Source of the DNA: Bacteroidota bacterium
GTDB taxonomy: Bacteria > Bacteroidota > Bacteroidia > Bacteroidales > VadinHA17
Assembly: GCA_016718875.1 (NCBI GenBank)
Contig: JADKBL010000008.1
Location: forward strand, 62,001-126,000
Direction: 5' to 3'
Length of the DNA: 64,000 nucleotides
The notes under the pieces are model-generated. The model worked only from the letters and a program-made list of their open reading frames with translations, was not told where the DNA came from and searched no databases. The position numbers and the translations under genes are program-made. Below are positions 53,961-63,148 of the stretch, in pieces. Position 1 is the stretch's first letter; each line of letters begins with the position of its first letter.

Positions 53961-55105
53961 TTCGTATTCAGTTTATCTTCATCCCAATAAGCTGGTTTTA
54001 TTTTTGTCCCACGTGTGGTGCAATCGGCACAGAATTTCTTGTCGGTATACACAATAAACGGAGGGATTGACATTCTGCCATCAACTATTATCCAGACATA
54101 TTTCCCAAGAGACGGGACCGGTTGTCCTAAAGGAATCGGGGGACTTATCGCACAGTCATTATAGAGCTGAACAAGACCCGAGAAATCATCTTCAATAAAT
54201 ATTCTCCTGGAAGCTTTTGCTGATACACTGAAAAATCCGAGTACTTTCTGGGATGGGTCATCAACACAGTAGATATTGCCCTGTATTGAAGCAGGAATGA
54301 TATCATAAAGACTACCGGTCTGCTGGGAGATTTTCTGCATCTTATCCCAGTATTCATATTCGGTTTCATTCATTGAATACTGGTTGACCAGGATACTGTA
54401 CTTATCCTCAAGCCTGTCAGTTTCATTTGAGATATAATTAAGAGGGTACCGGCTTACAATGTTTTCTGAAAGAACACCGGTGTTTTTAATAAAGATTGCA
54501 CTTGATTTATTAGTGGCCCAGCAAAGTTTGTTTTCAATTTCATAAGGGACTCTTACTTCCCATGTCTCGGTATATTCCCACCTGAAGTATTTGCACTGTC
54601 CGCTGTAATCACGGGTGTTAAGATAGATTGTACAACCTTCTCTTGCGGCTCTTTCATCAGTTTCAGCTTCTATGATCTCTTTCTCGTAGAAAAGATCATC
54701 AATTGGAGGAACTGGCTTAAGCTCCATTGGGAGTGATTCATAAAAATAATTGTTGGGAATTTTACCATTCGACTGTATCTGCAATTTATATTGTCTTCCG
54801 GCCACCCCTCTGAACTGCGTTGAATCAGTGATATAATAGCCATTACCGGCATCTTTCAGCATCCAGAGATTATCCAGATCATCAGTTATCGAAACAATAC
54901 AACCAGCAATAGGTTTTATTGTTGCTTTTTTATCCAGTGGCATCGATTTGGTAAGCCTTATCCTGTTTGTTTCCGGCTGATCGGTAATAAGACCTTCCAC
55001 TACAAGCAGTTCTCTGCTTTCATCAATCTCCGGCATAAATTTAGTAACACAACCTGACGAAGAAAGGATGATTGCAAATATTATAAATGATCTGTAAAAT
55101 TTCAT
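53957..55105 (-). CDS. DUF4249-family lipoprotein
   Basis: 382 residues from the ATG at 55105 (MKFYRSFIIFAIIL, lipobox SSGC with Cys19); an ATG at 55120 would overlap the receptor gene. The start of the mature part, ELLVVEGLITDQPETNRIRLTKS, is the DUF4249 signature, followed by a beta-rich body. Members are encoded next to TonB-dependent receptors and are thought to sit on the outer-membrane surface as their partners, but no activity is established. Order here: receptor, DUF4249, MG2/plug protein, all tightly spaced. Confidence 0.85.
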   Translation of the reverse strand: MKFYRSFIIFAIILSSSGCVTKFMPEIDESRELLVVEGLITDQPETNRIRLTKSMPLDKKATIKPIAGCIVSITDDLDNLWMLKDAGNGYYITDSTQFRGVAGRQYKLQIQSNGKIPNNYFYESLPMELKPVPPIDDLFYEKEIIEAETDERAAREGCTIYLNTRDYSGQCKYFRWEYTETWEVRVPYEIENKLCWATNKSSAIFIKNTGVLSENIVSRYPLNYISNETDRLEDKYSILVNQYSMNETEYEYWDKMQKISQQTGSLYDIIPASIQGNIYCVDDPSQKVLGFFSVSAKASRRIFIEDDFSGLVQLYNDCAISPPIPLGQPVPSLGKYVWIIVDGRMSIPPFIVYTDKKFCADCTTRGTKIKPAYWDEDKLNTK

Positions 55106-55109
55106 CTTG

Positions 55110-57842
55110 TTAAAAATCAAAACTATATGTTATTGAGGGAATAGCCTGAGCAAAGACTGACAACTTATATCCGTTTATGACATTACCTTCCTGTTTAAAG
55201 TACACTGAGTATACATTCTCCCTTCCGAGTATATTGTAGATTGAAAAGGTCCAGCTTGGATGAGCAATTCGCTTGGATTTCAGGTTACCGTTGTAACGAA
55301 GAGCAAGATCAAGCCTTGAGTAATCAGGCAATCTGTATTTATTTCTGTCAGAATAATAAACAAGCATATGATTTCCGACAGAATAGGTAGCCACAGGATA
55401 TGTAATCGGACGGCCTGTGTTCCAGAGGTAATTGGCTGAGAAACTCATTCTTCTGGAGAATAAATAGTTAAAAGTAATAGTCAGATCGTTTGGTTTATCA
55501 TAGTTTGCTGGAAACCATTTTCCATCATTGATTACCTCATCACTCATATCACTCAGGCTCTTTAATAATGCCCTTGAATATGTATATCCTACGCTCCACA
55601 GGAAACGGCCCTCCTGTTTCTTTAACATAAGCTCCAATCCGTAGGATTTTCCTTCAACATCCACAATATCTTTTTCGATAGTACTGTTCATAACTACTTT
55701 GGTCCCTCCTTTGTAATCGACAGCATTTTGTATCTTTTTATAATAAATCTCTACAGAAGCTTCAATTCCCTTTAACAGGTCCTGGTAAAAACCAGCGGCA
55801 TACTGATCACCAATCTCCGGTTTCAGATAATAATCACTCAGCTTCCATGTATCTGAAGGTGAAATAGAAGTTGAATTGGTAAGAAGGTGGATATATTGTC
55901 TTGTCCGGTTATAATTGATTTTCAGCGAACTTTTTGAAGTGACTTTAAAATTAAGAGAGACCCTGAACTCTGGTCCTCCATAAGTTTTATACAGATCACC
56001 TGATGCAAAATTCAAGGTATCTATAACAGTGGATGCACTCCTTGGAAAAGAGGGTTCATATACTAATACTTCTTTAGGTCCTGAGGTGAAATAAGCAGAG
56101 AATCTGATTCCTGCATTTATTGAGAAATAATCAGTTACAACAAACTTATCATCAATATAAGCACCTGTTTCAAATGCATGCTCCTTCTCAATTGTAACAG
56201 GCTTTACCAATGATGAATCACCTTCAGGCAGGTAGCTTCCCGGCAGAACATTATACTTAGAAAAGTCTGTTCCGAAATTTACTTCATTTCGTCCCTGGTA
56301 CCAGTTGAAATCAGCCTTAAATCCGGTGCTGTTTATCTTGTGCGAAAGCAAAAATGCATCCTCGGGGTTTTCAACACTTGAAATGTCGTAATTGTAAGTA
56401 CTGTTATTCACAGTGAATACTGAAAAAAATTGGCTGTTAAAGAAATGCCGCCATCTCAAAGCATATATACTATTATTATATGAGTAAGAGGTGTCAGAAT
56501 TGAATTTAAAGGAATCATGACTGTTATATGAAGAAAAATCGATCTTATTGTTCTTATTCAGGTCAAGGGCAACCCTTCCGTTAAGGTCATAGAATGAAGC
56601 ACTGCTGTTCTTAAGTGAAGGATTATCAAAAAGATGCATAACCCAGTTCGAATAAGTTGTACGACCTGTCAGCAAATATGTCAGCTTATCCTTTATAATT
56701 GGTCCCTCGACCATTAGTTGGGTTGTTACAGGACTAATACCTGCCTTTCCGGCAAATTCCTTCCTGTTACCTTCCCTTGAACCTATGTCCATTACAGATG
56801 ATATCCTTCCTCCATAGCGGGCAGGGATTCCTCCCTTATAAAGTGTTACATCCTTAATTATTTCGGAATTTACTGCGGAAAAGAAACCGAAAAAATGTGA
56901 TGCATTATAGATAGGTGCACCATAAAGAAGAATCAGATTCTGATCAGCAGAACCGCCTCTTACATTAAAGCCCGATGAACCTTCACCAACAGACTGGACC
57001 CCAGGGATAAGCAACACACTTTTAAAAATGTCTGCCTCTCCCATCGGACTAGGCAATAATTTGAAGGATGAAATATTGACCTTCTCCATGCCAACTTCAA
57101 ACCTTTGGAACATTACATTCTTTTCGGCTGATATTACAGTCTCTTTTATTGGTATCAGCATACTGTTCATCTCAATGTTCAGCTCGCCTGATCCATAGAG
57201 ATTTATGCTTATCTTTTTTTCTTTCATACCTATAAAAGTATACTGGATTAGGTGTGAACCCCGTGGAAGGGTGATGGAATAATAGCCATATTCATTTGAA
57301 ATTGATCCGGCAGATTCTTTTAATACATAAACAGTTACTCCCGAAACCGGCTGTTTTTTAGCCCTGTCAGTTATGTAACCTGTCAGGGCAACTGACCCGG
57401 GTTTATTTCTGTCGGCCCGGTTCCCCACATCAACAAACATGTTATCAGAGGTTTTACCTTTGTCCTCAGCTTCACCCTGGTCCATAGAAGGAATAAATTT
57501 ATTTTCCTCACTATCAATATGCTTCATTGGATCCTTGATCGCAAAATTCAGTGTCAGAATGATATTGGATCTGTCATCAGCATAATAAAAAACAGATGTT
57601 CCGGTGAGTACTTTATCCAGTATTTCCTTTAAAGAAAAGCTGCCTTCAGGAATTGAGGCATTAATATTCCTGATCCATTCCTCCTTATAAAAGAATTTTA
57701 CTTTATAACTTTTTTCTGCTTCAGGTACAAAATCTCCAAAGGAAATTTCCTGAGCTTTCCATGATATTCTTCCCTGTTCCTGTGCAGTCAGGTTGATATA
57801 TATAAAGCCAAATAAGAAAAATAAAAATATCTTAATTTTCAT
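55110..57842 (-). CDS. TonB-dependent outer-membrane receptor with STN and carboxypeptidase-like domains
   Basis: 910 residues with signal peptide (MKIKIFLFFLFGFIYINLTAQ). Order: STN/secretin-TonB domain (about 25-110, FKFFYKEEW-type), a CarboxypepD_reg-like domain (about 150-235, LTGYITDRAKKQPVSGVTVYV), plug (about 250-370, GEGSSGFNVRGGSADQNLILLYGAPIYN) and a 22-strand-type barrel ending in SITYSFDF. It imports an unknown ligand with TonB energy. It does not show SusC-type organisation and no SusD follows; the DUF4249 partner does. It is 6 bases after the upstream unknown gene. Confidence 0.9.
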   Translation of the reverse strand: MKIKIFLFFLFGFIYINLTAQEQGRISWKAQEISFGDFVPEAEKSYKVKFFYKEEWIRNINASIPEGSFSLKEILDKVLTGTSVFYYADDRSNIILTLNFAIKDPMKHIDSEENKFIPSMDQGEAEDKGKTSDNMFVDVGNRADRNKPGSVALTGYITDRAKKQPVSGVTVYVLKESAGSISNEYGYYSITLPRGSHLIQYTFIGMKEKKISINLYGSGELNIEMNSMLIPIKETVISAEKNVMFQRFEVGMEKVNISSFKLLPSPMGEADIFKSVLLIPGVQSVGEGSSGFNVRGGSADQNLILLYGAPIYNASHFFGFFSAVNSEIIKDVTLYKGGIPARYGGRISSVMDIGSREGNRKEFAGKAGISPVTTQLMVEGPIIKDKLTYLLTGRTTYSNWVMHLFDNPSLKNSSASFYDLNGRVALDLNKNNKIDFSSYNSHDSFKFNSDTSYSYNNSIYALRWRHFFNSQFFSVFTVNNSTYNYDISSVENPEDAFLLSHKINSTGFKADFNWYQGRNEVNFGTDFSKYNVLPGSYLPEGDSSLVKPVTIEKEHAFETGAYIDDKFVVTDYFSINAGIRFSAYFTSGPKEVLVYEPSFPRSASTVIDTLNFASGDLYKTYGGPEFRVSLNFKVTSKSSLKINYNRTRQYIHLLTNSTSISPSDTWKLSDYYLKPEIGDQYAAGFYQDLLKGIEASVEIYYKKIQNAVDYKGGTKVVMNSTIEKDIVDVEGKSYGLELMLKKQEGRFLWSVGYTYSRALLKSLSDMSDEVINDGKWFPANYDKPNDLTITFNYLFSRRMSFSANYLWNTGRPITYPVATYSVGNHMLVYYSDRNKYRLPDYSRLDLALRYNGNLKSKRIAHPSWTFSIYNILGRENVYSVYFKQEGNVINGYKLSVFAQAIPSITYSFDF

Positions 57843-57848
57843 TGGTAA

Positions 57849-58553
57849 TTATCTAAGACTGTCATAGTACTGCAGAAGAGGCACAAATGAATCAGGGTAC
57901 TTTCTGTTTATCTTCACACTGTTTACGTGCATAAATTCCTTTATTTCATGCTTTTTATCGGCGACAACTTTATTAAAGTCATGCCTGTTCCTGACCTGAT
58001 TAATAATGTCATCTTTAATAACATAGACCCGGTCCGCCTGCACAAAATCTTCATAATTTTTACCGGGCCCCCTTTTTGATATTTCCTTGTAATACATTAT
58101 ATATAAAGCTGATTTGCCCTTGTACATAACATGAAAATATCCATCAAGCTTACTCAGACTGTCCGAAACCAGATTCAGAAAATTATAATCCCTTAATTTA
58201 TATGTAATTGTAAAACCATCAACCATCTCTTTATTGAGCTGAAGAACAAGTCCTTTTTCAGTTACAGTAATAATCTCATCATTCAGAATATCATATTTAA
58301 GCTTTGAAACAGTGAAAGACTTTCCATTCATTGTAACTTTTCCTGGCAGAAATTCAGTAGTAAACAGGAACTGGTCGCCTTTTATAGCTACATACAGATC
58401 TCTCCATATCCTCCCGTTATAAAGCAATTGATTCCCATTAATGGAATCACCTGATGAAAGCTTGTCAAAGAGAACAGGCAATGCATGGATTTCTGAAGTG
58501 AACAGAAAGAGTAAAGTAAGTTTAAGGAGGCTCAGACAAAAAAATCTTCTCAT
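57849..58553 (-). CDS. Exported protein of unknown function, first gene of the receptor operon
   Basis: 234 residues with signal peptide (LTLLFLFTSEIHA). The mature part is mixed beta and basic helix, with YNGRIWRDLYVAIKGDQFLF, SALYIMYYKEI and a lysine-rich C-terminal helix (NKVVADKKHEIKEFMHVNSVKINRKYPDSF). I recognise no domain. Very tight spacing to the TonB receptor suggests it serves the same system, perhaps as a periplasmic accessory. Confidence 0.65.
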   Translation of the reverse strand: MRRFFCLSLLKLTLLFLFTSEIHALPVLFDKLSSGDSINGNQLLYNGRIWRDLYVAIKGDQFLFTTEFLPGKVTMNGKSFTVSKLKYDILNDEIITVTEKGLVLQLNKEMVDGFTITYKLRDYNFLNLVSDSLSKLDGYFHVMYKGKSALYIMYYKEISKRGPGKNYEDFVQADRVYVIKDDIINQVRNRHDFNKVVADKKHEIKEFMHVNSVKINRKYPDSFVPLLQYYDSLR

Positions 58554-58579
58554 AAAAAGGCAACAATGATCCTGATAGA

Positions 58580-58610
58580 CAAATTAAAGATATAGTTTAT
58601 TCCACTCAAA
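58580..58610 (-). promoter_or_regulatory. Candidate promoter of the TonB-receptor operon
   Basis: On the minus strand TTTG (58610-58607), 19 bases, then TTAATTTG (58587-58580), one mismatch from TAnnTTTG. The start codon at 58553 is 26 bases downstream. Confidence 0.5.
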
Positions 58611-58673
58611 TACTATTTCATAATAATCTATTCGAAGAATAATTATTAGTTTTAACTCTGTAAAATAAAAACC

Positions 58674-60245
58674 ATGACTGCAAAATCAAAAACACAGCTT
58701 ACAGGAATAAGGCTTTATGCCATTGTACTTCTTAGAATTGTCATTGGATGGCATTTCCTTTTCGAAGGTATTTCGAAACTATTCTCACCTTCCTGGTCTT
58801 CTGCTGACTTTCTCTTTTTATCAAACTGGATATTTAAGGATTTCTTCCATTGGATTGCAGAAAATCCGGGCATCCTGGCCTTCGCTGACTTTGCAGTGAT
58901 CTGGGGACTTATAATAATAGGTCTGGCGCTATTCGTCGGTTTTTTTGACAGGATAATATCAATTGCGGGCATGGCACTCCTGGGACTATTCTGGCTGGCT
59001 AATCCACCACTGACAGGAATGGATTTCGGATTACCCCATGAAGGAAATTACCTGATAGTTGACAAAAACCTTGTAGAACTGTTCGGACTCCTTGTTATTA
59101 GTCTTTTTCCTACCGGCAGGCTAATGGGGATAGAACTTTTTTTCAGAAGAGAGAAGGCTCCTGCGATTATACCAGAAACTGTTAAAGTTGATACTCAACC
59201 TGCTCCGGCAGAAACCACTGTCAATAACAGGCTAGACCGCAGGACGGTAATCAGAGGATTATCATCAATTCCTGTCCTGGGAATTTTCGGATATGCCCTG
59301 ATGAAGCAAAAACAGTGGGAATCATATGAAGAGAAAAATCTTGTGGATGCTGTGACAGGAGCCAGCGCAAAAACATTTAATAATGCAAGCCTTAAAGAAC
59401 TTAAAGCACAGGTTCCTCATGCAAAAATAAAAGACACTGAATTCAGCAGGATCATTCTGGGAGGAAATCTTCTTTCCGGCTGGGCGCATTCGCGCGATCT
59501 TATATATGTTTCCCAGCTGGTAAAAGCTTACCATCAGAAAGAGAAAATTTTCGCCACATTACTGCTTGCTGAAAAATGCGGCATCAACACTCTGCTCACA
59601 AATCCAATACTCTGTTCATTGATAGATGAATACTGGAAAAGGGGAATCGGCAAGATCCAGTTCATTACAGATTGTGCAGGACTGAATTACAGTGACAAGG
59701 GGGCATCACCAATGCCATTTAATGAATATCTCGACAAAATAAAAAGGGCAATAGACACGGGTGCTATAGCCTGCTATATTCAGGGAGAAACAGCTGACTA
59801 CTACATGGGTAACGGGCAGCCTGATGTTATATCAAAGGTTTTGGATTACATCCGTTCAAATGGGCTTCTTACAGGTATCGGAGCACATAAAATAGAAACT
59901 ATAAAAGCCTGTGTTGATTCCGGATTCGTACCTGATTTCTGGATGAAAACCATGCATCATTACAATTACTGGTCAGCAGGGCATCCTGTTGAACACGACA
60001 ATAAATTCGACAATAATCCTGCTGAAACCATAGCGTATATGAAGACCCTTCCCCAGCCATTAATCGCATTCAAGGTCATGGCTGCCGGAGCAATCCTTCC
60101 AAAAGACGGATTCCGTTATGCTTTTGAGAACGGTGCTGACTTTATCTGTGCAGGGATGTATGATTTCCAGATGGTGGAGGATGTTAATATTGCCTGTGAT
60201 ATTCTGAAAAGCGATATTAAGAGAGAGAGGCAGTGGTATGCCTAG
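58674..60245 (+). CDS. DoxX-family membrane protein fused to an extracytoplasmic TIM-barrel-like domain
   Basis: 523 residues. The N-terminal part (about 10-155) is a four-helix DoxX domain (LRIVIGWHFLFEGISKLF, KNLVELFGLLVISLF). A Pro-rich linker leads to a twin-Arg segment (R189-R190 in LDRRTVIRGLSS) and a fifth hydrophobic helix (196-212). The C-terminal 270 residues (IILGGNLLSGWAHSRD, LLAEKCGINTLLTNP, FITDCAGLN, CYIQGETADYY, FKVMAAGAILPKDGF) look like a TIM barrel related to oxidoreductase or isomerase folds. By the positive-inside rule the barrel would face the periplasm. Function unknown; DoxX proteins handle quinones or redox stress. An FMN- or metal-free barrel cannot be distinguished here. 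Confidence 0.72.
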   Translation: MTAKSKTQLTGIRLYAIVLLRIVIGWHFLFEGISKLFSPSWSSADFLFLSNWIFKDFFHWIAENPGILAFADFAVIWGLIIIGLALFVGFFDRIISIAGMALLGLFWLANPPLTGMDFGLPHEGNYLIVDKNLVELFGLLVISLFPTGRLMGIELFFRREKAPAIIPETVKVDTQPAPAETTVNNRLDRRTVIRGLSSIPVLGIFGYALMKQKQWESYEEKNLVDAVTGASAKTFNNASLKELKAQVPHAKIKDTEFSRIILGGNLLSGWAHSRDLIYVSQLVKAYHQKEKIFATLLLAEKCGINTLLTNPILCSLIDEYWKRGIGKIQFITDCAGLNYSDKGASPMPFNEYLDKIKRAIDTGAIACYIQGETADYYMGNGQPDVISKVLDYIRSNGLLTGIGAHKIETIKACVDSGFVPDFWMKTMHHYNYWSAGHPVEHDNKFDNNPAETIAYMKTLPQPLIAFKVMAAGAILPKDGFRYAFENGADFICAGMYDFQMVEDVNIACDILKSDIKRERQWYA

Positions 60246-60313
60246 GTGGAGACTGGGTGAGGGGGAGACAGGGAGACTGGTAGATTAAAAGACAGAAGTT
60301 GGGAAATGAGGTT

Positions 60314-60329
60314 CCCCTCCCGGGAGGGG
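60314..60329. repeat. GC-rich perfect palindrome CCCCTCCCGGGAGGGG
   Basis: A 16-bp perfect palindrome in the gap between the DoxX fusion and the next hydrolase, followed by CAAGGGGTGGG. The preceding bases (60246-60300) are purine-rich with GGGAGACTGG and TAAAAGACAGAAG motifs that recur at 61670-61720. Confidence 0.8.
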
Positions 60330-60376
60330 CAAGGGGTGGGTTAATACTAATAAACTGCAAATCAAATCATAATAAT

Positions 60377-61645
60377 ATGAAGAAACTGTTTTTTGCACTT
60401 ATCTTTTCATCTATTATTTTTCCTGTATTTGGGCAAAAGAATATTGTCAAAATCACTAATGCAAATAACTCCTGGAGTCTGATTCTGAACGGGAATCAAT
60501 TTTTTGTTAAAGGAGTGGTAGGTGATACTTATCTCGAAAAAGTACAAAGCTATGGAGGCAACTCAATCAGGATGGGTTCACGGAAGGAAGGCCTCGACAA
60601 AGCACACAAACTCGGGTTGAATGTCCTTGTCAATCTTCCTGCAAATGCTGAACGGTATGGCTTCGACTACAATGATACATCAGCAGTCAGAAAACAAACA
60701 GACAAGATAAAAGAGATTGTGACTAACACAAAAGACCATCCGTCAGTTCTGATGTGGTCAGTCGGTAATGAACTCGATTTTATTCCACCAAATAATCCCT
60801 TCAATCCGAAAGTATGGGATGCAGTTAACGCCGCTGCCGTTGAAATAAAAAAAATTGATCCCGATCACCCGGTTATGACAGTTATCGGTACAAGCAGGAT
60901 GTATAAAATTGCTGATATTGTAAAAAGATGTCCTGACCTTGACCTGCTGGGAATAAACTCATACGGAGATATTTATACAATAGGCGACACACTTGCAAAA
61001 TATGGATGGACAAAACCATATGTTATTGCTGAATGGGGTCCTGACGGTTACTGGGAAGTTAAAAAGACTTCATGGAAAGCACCGTATGAACAGACAGGGC
61101 GGGAGAAATACGATTGTTACGAAAGCAAATACCTGAGAGCTATGAGTGAAAGGAACAGAAGATGCCTTGGATCTTATGTTTTCTACTGGTCCGGGTTCAA
61201 GCAGGAGACAACGCATACCTGGTTCTGCATGTTCGATTCAACAGGACTTGAATCACCACAGGTTGGACTTATGCACAGGATGTGGACCGGAATGATGAAA
61301 GAGAATGAGGCCCCGATAGTTGATTCCCTGAATATTGATAAGTATGTTCGCTATCAGGATATCATTATTGCTCCGGGAAGCAACCATTCTTCTTCAGTCA
61401 GGGCATCAGATGCTGATAATGACAACCTTACATACAAATGGGAGGTCAAACCTGAAGCTAATTATGCTTCTTATGCCGGACAGGGGGAAGTTGCTCCAAA
61501 ACCTGTAACAGGGCTTGTTTCAGGTAACAGTTCTGCAGTGAATTTCAAAGCTCCTGCAGAAACAGGGGCATACAGACTTTTCGTTTATGCATTTGATAAT
61601 AAAGGACATTTCTCAACTGCCAATCTTCCGTTTCTGGTGAAGTGA
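60377..61645 (+). CDS. Exported clan GH-A glycoside hydrolase (GH2 TIM-barrel or GH5-like)
   Basis: 422 residues from the ATG at 60377, which gives a signal peptide (FFALIFSSIIFPVFGQ); an upstream in-frame ATG at 60299 lies in repeat DNA. The barrel resembles the catalytic domain of GH2: GNQFFVKGVVGD, VLMWSVGNELDF with acid/base E132, and YVIAEWGPDGYW with nucleophile candidate E219. The sugar-binding and Ig domains of full-length GH2 are missing; a C-terminal beta-sandwich (about 325-420; VRASDADNDNLTYKWEVKPE) of PKD/Ig type follows. Substrate unknown. It sits in a hydrolase run with GH29 and an SGNH esterase. Confidence 0.75.
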   Translation: MKKLFFALIFSSIIFPVFGQKNIVKITNANNSWSLILNGNQFFVKGVVGDTYLEKVQSYGGNSIRMGSRKEGLDKAHKLGLNVLVNLPANAERYGFDYNDTSAVRKQTDKIKEIVTNTKDHPSVLMWSVGNELDFIPPNNPFNPKVWDAVNAAAVEIKKIDPDHPVMTVIGTSRMYKIADIVKRCPDLDLLGINSYGDIYTIGDTLAKYGWTKPYVIAEWGPDGYWEVKKTSWKAPYEQTGREKYDCYESKYLRAMSERNRRCLGSYVFYWSGFKQETTHTWFCMFDSTGLESPQVGLMHRMWTGMMKENEAPIVDSLNIDKYVRYQDIIIAPGSNHSSSVRASDADNDNLTYKWEVKPEANYASYAGQGEVAPKPVTGLVSGNSSAVNFKAPAETGAYRLFVYAFDNKGHFSTANLPFLVK

Positions 61646-61654
61646 GAGGGAGTC

Positions 61655-61670
61655 CCCGATAGCTATCGGG
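61655..61670. repeat. Palindrome CCCGATAGCTATCGGG, second copy
   Basis: An identical perfect 16-bp palindrome to 22130-22145. It lies 10 bases after the GH2-like stop and is followed by purine-rich GGGAGACTGGGAGATGGGG and AAAAGACAAAAGACTAAAGAC. Confidence 0.9.
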
Positions 61671-61753
61671 AGGGAGACTGGGAGATGGGGTGAGTAAAAG
61701 ACAAAAGACTAAAGACAAAAAAATAAGATATCAATAAGGAATATACAGATTTC

Positions 61754-63139
61754 ATGAAAACAAAATTCCTGATTTTACTTCTATTAATTTCAACTGTTTC
61801 AGGGATCGCACAGGTACAAATACCGTTGCCTACTCCCATTCAGCAGGCCTGGCAGAATGCAGAACTTACTGTTTTGATCAGTTACGATTTGCATGTCAGT
61901 GACAGGGAGAAATACCATCAGCCACAAAACAGGATTACCCCGATAACCGATTACAATATTTTCAATCCGGAAAAACTTGATACCGACCAATGGATAGAAG
62001 CTGTAAAAGGTATGGGAGCCAGGCTGGCAATTCTAACGGTTACCCACGAAACAGGATTTGCGCTATACCAGTCGGATGTAAATCCTTATTGCATGAAAGC
62101 CCTGAAGTATAAGGATGGGAAAGGTGATATTGTTCGAGATTTTGTAGCCTCCTGCAGAAAATTTGGCATATTACCCGGACTATATATAGGAATCCGGTGG
62201 AACTCTTTTATGGGAGTATATGACTTTATGGTCCACAGCGACAGCAGCCAGTTTGCCCGAAATCGTCAGGCATACTACAACAGGCTATGCGAAAAAATGA
62301 CCGAGGAGCTCATGTCTAGATACGGTGAACTTAGCATGGTTTGGTTTGATGGTGGTGCGCATGGGCCTGAACTTGGAGGTGCTGATATATTGCCAATTGT
62401 TGAAAAATACCAGAAAAATATAATCTTTTATCACAATACCCAACGGGCTGATATCCGATGGGGAGGAAGCGAAAGCGGTACTGTTTCCTATCCCTGCTGG
62501 GGGACATTTCCATATCCATTTTCCCATTCCACCAATCAAAAGGAGATCTTTAAAGATGACTTCAGGCTGCTGAAAGTAGGCGATCCCAATGGAAAATATT
62601 ATATGCCAGCCATGAGCGATGCTCCATTACGGGGATATAACGGGCACCATGAGTGGTTCTGGGAACCTGGAGATGAAGCATATATTTTCCCTCTTGAAAA
62701 CCTTATGAAGATGTATTACGGTTCGGTTGGCAGAAATTCAACCCTTATTCTCGGTATAACACCGGATGCTGACGGATTGATACCGGAATCTGATGCAAAA
62801 AGAATCAGGGAATTTGGCGATGAGATTAAAAGAAGGTTCTCAAATCCGATTGCATCTACAAGCGGAACTGGAAACCTGATAAATCTTAAACTTCAAAAAA
62901 GACAAAAGGTGAATCAATTGGTTTTAAAGGAAGATTTTTCAAAAGGGGAACGGGTAAGAAAATTTGTAGTAGAGGGAAGAACTTCAAAAGGATGGCAAAC
63001 CATTTCTGAAGGTACGTGCATTGGACATAAATTCATTCATCTGTTTGATCCTGTAGAAGTTTCTGCATTCAGACTTAAAATTCCTGAATCCATTGGAGAT
63101 CCACTTGTATCAGAATTTTCAGTATTCTATATAGAGTAG
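61754..63139 (+). CDS. GH29 alpha-L-fucosidase-like exported enzyme
   Basis: 461 residues with signal peptide (FLILLLLISTVSGIAQ). The GH29 barrel shows WIEAVKGMGARLAILTVTHETGFALYQSD (the KHHDGF-equivalent loop is THETGF), a nucleophile Asp D199 in MVWFDGGAHGPELGG, and GRNSTLILGITPDADGLIP, the conserved end of the barrel. The last 120 residues form a beta-sandwich accessory domain. It is expected to release alpha-L-fucose from glycans; acid/base identity and 1,2 versus 1,3/4 specificity cannot be judged. It shares the strand and probably the transcript with the SGNH hydrolase 9 bases downstream. Confidence 0.82.
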   Translation: MKTKFLILLLLISTVSGIAQVQIPLPTPIQQAWQNAELTVLISYDLHVSDREKYHQPQNRITPITDYNIFNPEKLDTDQWIEAVKGMGARLAILTVTHETGFALYQSDVNPYCMKALKYKDGKGDIVRDFVASCRKFGILPGLYIGIRWNSFMGVYDFMVHSDSSQFARNRQAYYNRLCEKMTEELMSRYGELSMVWFDGGAHGPELGGADILPIVEKYQKNIIFYHNTQRADIRWGGSESGTVSYPCWGTFPYPFSHSTNQKEIFKDDFRLLKVGDPNGKYYMPAMSDAPLRGYNGHHEWFWEPGDEAYIFPLENLMKMYYGSVGRNSTLILGITPDADGLIPESDAKRIREFGDEIKRRFSNPIASTSGTGNLINLKLQKRQKVNQLVLKEDFSKGERVRKFVVEGRTSKGWQTISEGTCIGHKFIHLFDPVEVSAFRLKIPESIGDPLVSEFSVFYIE

Positions 63140-63148
63140 CATTTTTTA

